A stretch of DNA of 64,000 nt. It comes from Bacteroides eggerthii (GTDB lineage: Bacteria > Bacteroidota > Bacteroidia > Bacteroidales > Bacteroidaceae). The notes under the pieces are model-generated. The model saw only the letters and a program-made list of their open reading frames with translations. It was not told the DNA's origin and made no database searches. The DNA is taken from positions 1,954,001 to 2,018,000 of the forward strand of contig NZ_CP102258.1 in NCBI RefSeq assembly GCF_025146565.1, read 5' to 3'. Position 1 is the first letter of the stretch, and each line of letters opens with the position of its first letter. Positions 50,259 through 57,557 of the stretch are shown piece after piece. A program made the translations under genes and the position numbers.

Positions 50259-50903
50259 TTATAGCCGGAGAGTCTCGTCATATGGCAGTTCCAAGTGTTT
50301 TCCAATAGACGTAACAATAACTCCGGCTCCCTGCTTTTCTGTTTCTTCCATGAGTAGTTGGCTCATTATAGCACTGTTTTCGTCATCTAAATGGCTGATA
50401 GGCTCATCTAAGAAGATAAAATCGAACGGTTGGCAAAGGCTGCGGATAAAAGCGACCCGTTGTTGTTGCCCGAAAGAAAGCATGCCGGCCTTTTCGTTGA
50501 TTTTATCGGGAATACCGATTGCTTCGAAGAGAGCGATAATCTCTTTTTTCTTTTTATAATCGTTCAGGCGATTCTTTAATAATACATTTTCAAGAGCTGT
50601 CAATTCGGGGAAAATACGAAGCTCTTGAAAAAGAATACTGAGTGAATGTTTCCTTATATCTGCCCATTCATTGACAGATAATGAACGGATATTCTGTTCA
50701 TCAAAATTGATGATACCTTGATAGTCCTGACGATATCCATAGATATAGCTGCATAAAGACGATTTGCCGGTACCGGAAGCAGCCTCTACTAAATAACGCT
50801 TTCCCTTGCTGAACACAATGTTTTGGTGCCATATCTGTGAAGTGACAGTGTCACGACCAGCAAAAACCTGAGGTAAAGTCTGCTGTAAATGGATGCGATT
50901 CAT
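50259..50903 (-). CDS. ABC transporter ATP-binding protein
   Basis: This 214-residue protein has Walker A in ASGTGKSSL, signature LSFGQQQRVAF, Walker B IFLDEP and a switch-region His in IGKHLEL. The signature is LSFGQ rather than LSGGQ. It is the cytoplasmic ATPase for the FtsX-like permease that follows after 29 nt. Confidence 0.9.
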   Translation of the reverse strand: MNRIHLQQTLPQVFAGRDTVTSQIWHQNIVFSKGKRYLVEAASGTGKSSLCSYIYGYRQDYQGIINFDEQNIRSLSVNEWADIRKHSLSILFQELRIFPELTALENVLLKNRLNDYKKKKEIIALFEAIGIPDKINEKAGMLSFGQQQRVAFIRSLCQPFDFIFLDEPISHLDDENSAIMSQLLMEETEKQGAGVIVTSIGKHLELPYDETLRL

Positions 50904-50913
50904 TGATTATGAG

Positions 50914-52020
50914 TTATGGGTTACTTCCTGCAAATAGCTTGGCAAAGTCGACAAGTTGTTTCAATGCATTCTCTTTTTTCTCATTCAGAACTATTGTAAA
51001 ATTGGTCCGGTTCTTGTCTCCCCGTAGGTTCAGTTCTTCTATTTTCATAATCATTTGATAGAGGTTCTTGATTTCCGGTTCATCCGAGGCATATTCCATG
51101 AGGACACGAAGGTTACTTAGTGTGAGCAATTCGTCGCTGGTCAATGAGATGTTGAAAGGTCTTCCATGCATCATACTCAACATGGCTTGTTGTAATTCTC
51201 GTGAGTTTTTGGGATGGAAGGGCTGGTTGTCCTCTTTGGTATCTCCTTTGAAGTCGGCACTTTGCAGAGTGGCGTATATGCGGCCGTTTTCAAACAAGAC
51301 GTAACCCAGTAGTTGCGTACCATGCGGCCAGTTCAGTACACCACGCACATCCATGGGCAGGGCATCAGGAGTTGCCAACAGGCGGATATCTCCCTTTTGC
51401 TGTAGCATTGAAGTGAAATGTTTGTTTGCATGGATGCTTTTGTCGGCGGGCTGTTGCATGAGGGCAGTGATAGCCGGTTGCAATTTTTGTAGTTGTTCCG
51501 AGCTTCCGCCGTAAACTCCAAGCAGAGTGCCGTCGTTATAAGCTATCAATACTCCAGCATCTTTAATTTCAACGCTGTGGTAGCCTTGGACTTTTACCGG
51601 AACGGTACATAGCTGCTCTTGGGCAAATAGTTCGAGCATGGCTTCAAATTTCTTTAAATCGGCTATTTTCAGGGCTATCGCTGTGCTGTGTAGGGTAGGG
51701 GCTTTGAATAGGTAGACCGGGGCGCTCCAGTCTATTCCGCTTTCGGCAGGATCTTGCAGCAGAGTTTCAGCTTCTTCTTTCAGAGCGGCGTTTTTGTTTT
51801 CGAAAAGCGCTCCCAGCAGCTCTTGCAAAGTGGCCTTGCTGGCTGCATCATTCAGTCCGGCCTTACTGACGATGCTCTTTACATCGAGTGATGCCATTTC
51901 CGTAACATTGGAGGGAATGGAATGGGTGTATTCTGTCTTTTTCGTGGTTTCGCTGCATGAACTTAGACACAGTAACATCACTAAAACCGGCAGTAAATGG
52001 AAGGAAATGCTCTTTTTCAT
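50914..52020 (-). CDS. Lipoprotein, possibly DUF4836 family
   Basis: This 368-residue protein has a lipoprotein signal ending CLSSCS. It begins YTHSIPSNVTEMASLDVKS, reminiscent of the Bacteroidales DUF4836 family. No enzyme motif was seen and the function is unknown. It sits between RsmE and the ABC pair, 6 nt after rsmE, so it may be part of an envelope function together with the transporter (inference). Confidence 0.6.
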   Translation of the reverse strand: MKKSISFHLLPVLVMLLCLSSCSETTKKTEYTHSIPSNVTEMASLDVKSIVSKAGLNDAASKATLQELLGALFENKNAALKEEAETLLQDPAESGIDWSAPVYLFKAPTLHSTAIALKIADLKKFEAMLELFAQEQLCTVPVKVQGYHSVEIKDAGVLIAYNDGTLLGVYGGSSEQLQKLQPAITALMQQPADKSIHANKHFTSMLQQKGDIRLLATPDALPMDVRGVLNWPHGTQLLGYVLFENGRIYATLQSADFKGDTKEDNQPFHPKNSRELQQAMLSMMHGRPFNISLTSDELLTLSNLRVLMEYASDEPEIKNLYQMIMKIEELNLRGDKNRTNFTIVLNEKKENALKQLVDFAKLFAGSNP

Positions 52021-52026
52021 ATTGTG

Positions 52027-52725
52027 TTATTGGTTTTGCAGATTCAAAATGTGACAGGCGACGAGCGCAGCTGTTTCAGTACGCAACCGGGAACGGCCGA
52101 GGCTGATAGGCTCAAAACCGTTTTCAATGGCTTTCTTCACCTCTTCCTCGCTGAAGTCGCCTTCGGGGCCGATAAGCACCAGCGCATCTTCTCCTTTGCG
52201 AACAATATCTTTCAATAAAGGCTTGTCTCCTTCATAGCAATGGGCTATGAATTTGCGGCCGTTGAAAGGTTGGCTGATAAATTTATTAAAATCGGTCATC
52301 TCATTCAGCTGGGGCAATCGTGCTTTGAGAGATTGCTTAATGGCGGAAATAAGTATTTTGGCGATGCGTTCCGTCTTTATAACTTTGCGCTCCGAAAAGC
52401 GGCAGTTGAGGAAAGTCAGTTCGTCAAAACCTATCTCGGTAGCCTTCTCTGCAAACCATTCGGTGCGGTCCATGTTTTTGGTGGGAGCCATTGCGATGTG
52501 CAGATGCCCGCTCCATAAAGGTGTCTGAGGAATGGTTTCGAGCAGGTTGACAAGGCAGCGCTTATTCGTGGCGGTACTGATTTCCGCACGATAGAAGTTG
52601 CCCTTGCCGTCGGTCAGCGTCACTTCATCACCGGTTTGTAGTCTCAATACGCGGACGGCGTGAGCAGCCTCTTCCTCAGGTAATTCGGCATGTGATTGTA
52701 TATCAGGTGTGTAGAATACGTGCAT
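52027..52725 (-). CDS. rsmE: 16S rRNA m3U1498 methyltransferase RsmE
   Basis: This 232-residue protein has an N-terminal PUA-like domain and a C-terminal SPOUT fold. Motifs LVLIGPEGDFSEEEV and LGRSRLRTETAA form the AdoMet knot. It methylates U1498 of 16S rRNA. It starts 6 nt after the BFN gene stop, in the same operon. Confidence 0.93.
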   Translation of the reverse strand: MHVFYTPDIQSHAELPEEEAAHAVRVLRLQTGDEVTLTDGKGNFYRAEISTATNKRCLVNLLETIPQTPLWSGHLHIAMAPTKNMDRTEWFAEKATEIGFDELTFLNCRFSERKVIKTERIAKILISAIKQSLKARLPQLNEMTDFNKFISQPFNGRKFIAHCYEGDKPLLKDIVRKGEDALVLIGPEGDFSEEEVKKAIENGFEPISLGRSRLRTETAALVACHILNLQNQ

Positions 52726-52731
52726 GGTTGT

Positions 52732-53310
52732 TTATTGTTTTTTTTGCTGATTGATAATGTCTCTCAGTTGTGCAGCCCGTTCATAGTCCTCTTTGTCTAT
52801 GGCATTTTGGAGGGCGGCTTTCAACTGCTCTAATGTTTTTTTAGGGGAAGCGGCCTCTTTATCGGTATCTTCATTTTCGTTTGCGATAGTGCTGTGTTCC
52901 GTCTTCAGACATTCGGTTTCTAAGATATCGTCATATATGAAGATAGGGGCATTCATACGCAAAGCAAGCGCAATGGCATCGCTGGTGCGCGCGTCAATGC
53001 GCAGGATGGTTTCTTCTGTTTTCATGTAGAGGTAGGAATAGAAAATGCCATTCTCCACCTTATAGATAAGGATGCGCAATAAGTTTGCTCCCAGTGCTTT
53101 GAGGACGGATGCAAATAAGGTATGCGTCAACGGACGGGGCGGAGTGATGCCTCTCATTTCAATCATCATGGACTGTGCTTCGGCTACGCCTATGATGACC
53201 GGTAATTGCCGCGGGCCGTTTATTTCGCCCAGCACCATAGCGTAGGCTCCGGCTTGCGCTTGGCTGTTTGAAATGTTCAATACCTGCAGTTCAACTTTCT
53301 TTTTATTCAT
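52732..53310 (-). CDS. BFN-domain (bifunctional nuclease) protein with UVR motif
   Basis: This 192-residue protein has an N-terminal BFN/DUF151 domain (about 5-130, with GPRQLPVIIGVAEAQSM and RIDARTSDAIALALR) and a C-terminal UvrB/UvrC-type motif (LQNAIDKEDYERAAQLRD). The two are joined by an acidic linker. The family has reported DNase/RNase activity; the role in Bacteroides is unknown. It lies 4 nt after the NupG-like gene. Confidence 0.88.
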   Translation of the reverse strand: MNKKKVELQVLNISNSQAQAGAYAMVLGEINGPRQLPVIIGVAEAQSMMIEMRGITPPRPLTHTLFASVLKALGANLLRILIYKVENGIFYSYLYMKTEETILRIDARTSDAIALALRMNAPIFIYDDILETECLKTEHSTIANENEDTDKEAASPKKTLEQLKAALQNAIDKEDYERAAQLRDIINQQKKQ

Positions 53311-53314
53311 TCTG

Positions 53315-54580
53315 TCATTCCACTACTTTACCGGTCTCCTTTTCCGTTGTATGTTTGTAACGGAATACGATTCCGAATAATATTCCAATAACTAATGCAT
53401 AACCAGCGAATATAAGCCATACAGGTGTCCACTCACGACTTATCAGACCGCCGCCGGGTGCATATACAGAGAATGCGTCTACTACGGCGCCACTGGCATA
53501 TCCGCCTATGATTGCTCCCAACCCGTTTGTCATCATAAAGAATAATCCCTGTGCGCTGGCGCGAATACTCGGATGAGCCTCCATTTCGGTGAACAATGAG
53601 CCCGAAACATTGAAAAAGTCAAAAGCCATGCCATATACAATCATGGATAGGATGAGCATCCATAAACCGCTGCCCGGATCGCCTAAACCGAATAATCCGA
53701 AACGGAATACCCAGGCGAACATACTGATAAGCATCACACGCTTGATTCCGAAATGTTTCAGGAAGAAAGGTATGGCGAGAATGAATAATGTTTCGCTCAT
53801 TTGAGAAATGGATAGCAGAATGACAGAGTGTTTTACTCCGAAAGAATCTGCATATTGAGGAATTGAGGCAAAAGAGCTTAGGAATAGGTCTCCATAGGTA
53901 TTTGTAATTTGCAGTGCTGCCCCCAACAGCATGGAGAACAAGAAGAAAATAGCCATTTTCTTCTGTTTGAAAAGTACCAGTGCGTCGAGTCCAAAAGCAG
54001 AGAGCATTGTTTTTCCTTCACTGCGGGCAGGCGGACAGGCGGGCAGGGAGAAAGCGTAAAGTCCTAAGACTATGGCCGAAATGGCTGCTACGTAGAGTTG
54101 TGCAGGCCCTGTCTTAAATCCGGTAAGGTCCACTGCCCACATGGCGCAGATAAAACCTACGGTTCCCCATACCCGTATGGGAGGAAAGTCTTTTATTAAG
54201 TCCAGCTTGTACTGTTCCAGTGCATTGTATGAAACCGTATTGGCCAAGGACAGTGTGGGCATATACACGAGCATGTTGAGCAGCATTGCCCAATACATAT
54301 TGCTGTATGTGGTGGCAGTGGATGCATAAATCAGAGCACCGGCACCGATGAGATGAAGCGTGCCGTACAGACGTTCGGCATTTATCCATTTGTCGGCGAT
54401 AATTCCCATGAGTCCGGGCATGATAAGCGAAGCGATACCCATAGTTGCAAAGATTGCGCCGATTTGACCGCCTTCAAAGTGTAATGTGCCGCCCATATAG
54501 CCGCCTAACGAGATGAGCCATGCTCCCCAAATAAAGAATTGAAGAAACTGCATAGCTGTGAGTCGGAATTTAATGCTCAT
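53315..54580 (-). CDS. NupG-like nucleoside MFS transporter
   Basis: The start at 54580 (MSIKFRLTAMQFLQFFIWGAW) is chosen because the promoter at 54623-54654 would overlap the longer in-frame start. The 421-residue protein has about 12 helices and resembles the NupG/XapB nucleoside:H+ symporters (AWLISLGGYM, DKWINAERLYG). It probably imports nucleosides. It is first gene of the operon reaching to 49012. Confidence 0.82.
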   Translation of the reverse strand: MSIKFRLTAMQFLQFFIWGAWLISLGGYMGGTLHFEGGQIGAIFATMGIASLIMPGLMGIIADKWINAERLYGTLHLIGAGALIYASTATTYSNMYWAMLLNMLVYMPTLSLANTVSYNALEQYKLDLIKDFPPIRVWGTVGFICAMWAVDLTGFKTGPAQLYVAAISAIVLGLYAFSLPACPPARSEGKTMLSAFGLDALVLFKQKKMAIFFLFSMLLGAALQITNTYGDLFLSSFASIPQYADSFGVKHSVILLSISQMSETLFILAIPFFLKHFGIKRVMLISMFAWVFRFGLFGLGDPGSGLWMLILSMIVYGMAFDFFNVSGSLFTEMEAHPSIRASAQGLFFMMTNGLGAIIGGYASGAVVDAFSVYAPGGGLISREWTPVWLIFAGYALVIGILFGIVFRYKHTTEKETGKVVE

Positions 54581-54622
54581 AATATTAGCCTTATTTGAAT
54601 TTTGTGAATTTATGATTAGGTG

Positions 54623-54654
54623 CAAATGTACGACGCAGCGGGCAGAAAAACAAG
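54623..54654 (-). promoter_or_regulatory. Promoter of the NupG-like operon
   Basis: CAAATGTA (54623-54630) is -7 TACATTTG on the minus strand. CAAG (54651-54654) is -33 CTTG with a 20-nt spacer. The transcription start would be near 54616. Confidence 0.6.
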
Positions 54655-54662
54655 AAGTGTAT

Positions 54663-54732
54663 ATAAAAAAAGAAGGCTATCTATCCCAGACAGCCAATCT
54701 TTGTTAACCTTAAATCTAATACCATGAAAAAC
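54663..54732 (-). ncRNA. Candidate small RNA with own promoter and terminator
   Basis: On the minus strand an exact -7 box TATCTTTG (54739-54746 as CAAAGATA) is followed about 45 nt later by a hairpin (arms 54688-54695 and 54675-54682, 8 bp with one G-U, 5-nt loop). A U-rich run follows (54664-54674). Promoter plus intrinsic terminator with no gene between predicts a transcript of about 70 nt. A 16-bp perfect palindrome (54755-54770) lies just upstream of the -7 box. Confidence 0.5.
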
Positions 54733-54754
54733 ACAGTGCAAAGATAAGCGGTTT

Positions 54755-54770
54755 TATGTTATATAACATA
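54755..54770. promoter_or_regulatory. 16-bp perfect palindrome in the small-RNA promoter
   Basis: TATGTTATATAACATA reads the same on both strands. It begins 8 nt upstream of the -7 box at 54739-54746, where a repressor or activator dimer could act. Confidence 0.4.
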
Positions 54771-54913
54771 GTCTTTTGCTCGCTTTCTTCTATATATTAA
54801 CATGTTTTAATTCTTTGTGTGGCTTATTAGTGCCGCTTAGAATGATAAGTGGCGTTTGGATATGATGCGATTTTATGGTTGGATAATTATGTCTGCCGGC
54901 TGGGCTCTATACC

Positions 54914-54965
54914 GAGGGTATCCCAGTCTCATACAGAGATACCCTCTGTATGGGACTGAGGTATC
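54914..54965 (-). terminator. Overlapping alternative hairpins after the RlmI-like gene
   Basis: Hairpin A pairs 54914-54922 with 54938-54946 (9 bp, GAGGGTATC). Hairpin B pairs 54924-54938 with 54944-54958 (15 bp, one mismatch that is G-U on the plus strand). They share bases and exclude each other. They lie just downstream of the methyltransferase stop at 54971. Together with the NupG-like promoter and the small RNA, this describes the 390-bp gap 54581-54970. Confidence 0.45.
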
Positions 54966-54970
54966 CCTGT

Positions 54971-56152
54971 TTATTCTACGTATAAAACAAGTCCTTTCAG
55001 GTATTCGCCTTCAGGGTGATAGATGCTTACGGGGTGGTCGGCAGGCTGTGTCAACTGATGCAGGATGCGCACACTGCGTCCGGACATGGCGGCGGCTGTG
55101 AATACGGCTGTACGGAAGTTTTCTTTGCTGACGGCTTGCGAGCAGGAGAAAGTGAAGAGTATGCCGCCCGGTTTAATCTTCTCGAAAGCCTTGACATTGA
55201 GTTTTCGGTAGCCTTGCAGGGCGTTACGCAATGCGTCGCGGTGCTTGGCAAATGCCGGCGGGTCCAAAATGATGAGGTCGTATTGGTCACCCATGCGGTC
55301 GAGATACTTGAAGGCATCCTCTGCATAGGCTGCATGACGGCTGTCACCGGGAAAGTTCAGCTCTATGTTCTTGTTTGTCAAATCAATGGCTTTTGCAGAA
55401 CTGTCTACGGAGTGCACCAGGTTGGCATTGCCACGCATGGCGTAGACCGAAAAGCCACCGGTGTAGCAGAACATGTTCAGTACATTGCGCCCATTGGCAT
55501 AGCGTTCCAACAGCGAACGGTTTTCGCGTTGGTCCACAAAGAAGCCGGTCTTTTGGCCTTTCAGCCAGTCGATATGGAATTTCAAGCCGTATTCCATGGC
55601 GACATTGTCTGTACTTCCACCTTTCAGAAAGCCGTTTTCCGGATAGAGATCGGCTTTGAAAGGGAGGGTCGTTTCGGATTTATAGTAGATGTTATCAATT
55701 TTATCTCCCATAACCTCGGTCAAGGCGTCGGCTATTGCCATACGGTCGAGGTGCATGCCGGCAGAGTGTGCCTGCATGACAGCAGTACGGGCGTAGATGT
55801 CAATCACAAGTCCCGGTAAGTTGTCGCCCTCGCCATGTACCAGGCGATAGGTGTTGTTAACAGGATTTTCGGCGATGCCGATGCTGCGCCGCATGTCATA
55901 GGCTATGCTGAGTTTGCGTTTCCAAAAGTCGGCGTCGATTGCTTCATCCTGATAGAAACTAAGCACACGAACGGCAATGCTGCCAATCTGGAAATGTCCT
56001 TTTGCTATGAATTCTTTTTTGGATGTATAGATTTCAACCACTTCTCCTTCCTCAGGTTCTCCGTCGAAATGTGCGATGGCGCCGGAAAACACCCAAGGGT
56101 GGAAACGTTTCAGTGATTCTTCTTTGCCGGGCTTTAGATATACTTTATACAT
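54971..56152 (-). CDS. RlmI-like class I rRNA methyltransferase
   Basis: This 393-residue protein has an N-terminal PUA domain (about 1-75), then an EEHD-like region and a Rossmann-fold methyltransferase. Motifs are MFCYTGGFSVYAM, DLIILDPPAFAKH and the Cys in FTFSCSQAVS. RlmI methylates C1962 of 23S rRNA to m5C; the exact target here is inferred. It is last in the DUF5063-exonuclease-methyltransferase operon, 24 nt after the exonuclease gene. Confidence 0.88.
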   Translation of the reverse strand: MYKVYLKPGKEESLKRFHPWVFSGAIAHFDGEPEEGEVVEIYTSKKEFIAKGHFQIGSIAVRVLSFYQDEAIDADFWKRKLSIAYDMRRSIGIAENPVNNTYRLVHGEGDNLPGLVIDIYARTAVMQAHSAGMHLDRMAIADALTEVMGDKIDNIYYKSETTLPFKADLYPENGFLKGGSTDNVAMEYGLKFHIDWLKGQKTGFFVDQRENRSLLERYANGRNVLNMFCYTGGFSVYAMRGNANLVHSVDSSAKAIDLTNKNIELNFPGDSRHAAYAEDAFKYLDRMGDQYDLIILDPPAFAKHRDALRNALQGYRKLNVKAFEKIKPGGILFTFSCSQAVSKENFRTAVFTAAAMSGRSVRILHQLTQPADHPVSIYHPEGEYLKGLVLYVE

Positions 56153-56176
56153 AATTATAATTAAGATGTGGAAATG

Positions 56177-56809
56177 TTATAATGCGGTTGTACGGCAACT
56201 TTCATCGATTGCCATTTCAAAGTCACCGGTGCGCTTCAGCTCCTGCAGCCGGTTGTATATGTTGAGACACGCCCACGCATCGGTGGCAGCGTATTGTTGC
56301 TGGGACGGCGTCAGCATTTCGGCCTCCCAGTTGGATAAGCGTTGGCTCTTGGATATTTTTTCGCCGAAGAGGATGGCATATATTTTTTGCAGGCTTCTGT
56401 CCTGGATACCGAATGTGCGGACATATTCTTGCAGTTCGACACAGGCGCGCTGTTCAAACGGGGCGCGCTTGTGCAGCATCATGAAGTCGTCGCGCAGGGA
56501 AAGCCCTACTTTTGTTATGCCGGGATTTTCAAGCAACATGATGATCGGAAGAGTCAAACCGGTGAGGTTCAGACGGAAAAGGAAACAGTGCTCTTCCGAT
56601 GAAACCTGTAATAAGGCTACCTTGTGGGATTGCCCTTTGGTGAAGGACGGGCGCGTTTCACTGTCAATGCCCAGTATGGGACATTTTTTCAGGTAGGCCA
56701 CAGCACGCTCCGCTTCCTGGGGGGTCTGTATGACGTGTATTTGTCCCGGGAAGAGTGCTTTCGGCATATCCTTCACTTCTTCTTTATCTATACTTCTTCT
56801 GATGATCAT
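56177..56809 (-). CDS. DEDDy 3'-5' exonuclease (RNase D-like)
   Basis: This 210-residue protein has the DnaQ/RNase D exonuclease fold: ExoI GIDSETRPSF, ExoII KVGLSLRDD and ExoIII with Tyr in QQYAATDAWAC. No HRDC domain is present, so it is a minimal exonuclease. It starts 10 nt after the DUF5063 stop. Confidence 0.88.
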   Translation of the reverse strand: MIIRRSIDKEEVKDMPKALFPGQIHVIQTPQEAERAVAYLKKCPILGIDSETRPSFTKGQSHKVALLQVSSEEHCFLFRLNLTGLTLPIIMLLENPGITKVGLSLRDDFMMLHKRAPFEQRACVELQEYVRTFGIQDRSLQKIYAILFGEKISKSQRLSNWEAEMLTPSQQQYAATDAWACLNIYNRLQELKRTGDFEMAIDESCRTTAL

Positions 56810-56819
56810 AGTTTAAAGT

Positions 56820-57374
56820 TTATTCGTCTTCCTCGTCTTGATTTTCTTCCTCGTCTTCCGGCTGGTTGTATTTCACGTCATGCAGGGCACGCAGGGTGTT
56901 TACTAACTTTTGTCCCCAGTACAGGGCGAAGTTCTCCCGGCAGACTGCGAGCGAGTCGTTCATTGTTTCATTAAGCCCCAGTTGGAATACGAAGATGAAG
57001 TCTCTGATGTCCTGATAGATGTCGGCTAAATCTTCGGAGATGTTTCTTGTAATGGGCTGGTCGCTGTATTTCATGTCCGATACGAATACATCCAGGTAGT
57101 CGTCCTTTTCGGCGAGTAGACCTGCCAGATTCATACGGAGTATCTCGTAGGTTTCTTCTGTCACAAATGTTTCGAGGGCTTCGTTGCCTATTGTCTCGCA
57201 TTTGGGCAGCATGGACGCTTTGAGATAAAGCAGGGGAAGTATTTTTAAGGATGTATCGACGAATGTGGAACGTTTGATTGTTTCCGTCTGTTCCAAGAAC
57301 TTACAGAACTCGGCGGCTACGGTTACAAATTCCACAACATTACGGTCGAATATCACTTGACTTTCTTTTTTCAT
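56820..57374 (-). CDS. DUF5063 protein
   Basis: This 184-residue protein starts at 57374 (MKKESQVIFDRNVV), because a good promoter lies at 57394-57425 and would exclude the longer frame. It is mostly helical and ends in a strongly acidic tail (EDEEENQDEEDE). The function is unknown. It leads an operon with an exonuclease and an rRNA methyltransferase, suggesting an RNA-related role (inference). Confidence 0.78.
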   Translation of the reverse strand: MKKESQVIFDRNVVEFVTVAAEFCKFLEQTETIKRSTFVDTSLKILPLLYLKASMLPKCETIGNEALETFVTEETYEILRMNLAGLLAEKDDYLDVFVSDMKYSDQPITRNISEDLADIYQDIRDFIFVFQLGLNETMNDSLAVCRENFALYWGQKLVNTLRALHDVKYNQPEDEEENQDEEDE

Positions 57375-57393
57375 ATCTTCTTGATTTGGAACG

Positions 57394-57425
57394 CAAAGAT
57401 AGTGCAAACCGAATGTAGAAGCAAA
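57394..57425 (-). promoter_or_regulatory. Promoter of the DUF5063 operon
   Basis: -7 TATCTTTG (57394-57401 as CAAAGATA) and -33 TTTG (57422-57425 as CAAA) are separated by 20 nt, both exact consensus on the minus strand. The predicted leader is about 13 nt. This is the best promoter in the window. Confidence 0.8.
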
Positions 57426-57516
57426 TTTATTTGCATTTTGCTAAGGTGCTGCCTATTTTCGCAGAGCAAAGGTACGAAAAAGGTTTGAAAGCATTATCGC
57501 ATAAGCTTTTTTTTGT

Positions 57517-57524
57517 TACTTTTG
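57517..57524 (+). promoter_or_regulatory. Putative -7 box of ftsK
   Basis: TACTTTTG matches TAnnTTTG, 33 nt before the start at 57558. No -33 box occurs at the right distance. It argues against a start at 57513. Confidence 0.5.
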
Positions 57525-57557
57525 CGTCATTATACGGATATTAGTGGAATACATTTT

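Noticed and set aside
54724..54747. Short leader peptide MKNTVQR on the plus strand
   Set aside because: No plus-strand promoter or downstream plus gene nearby; the minus-strand small-RNA reading explains the sequence better.
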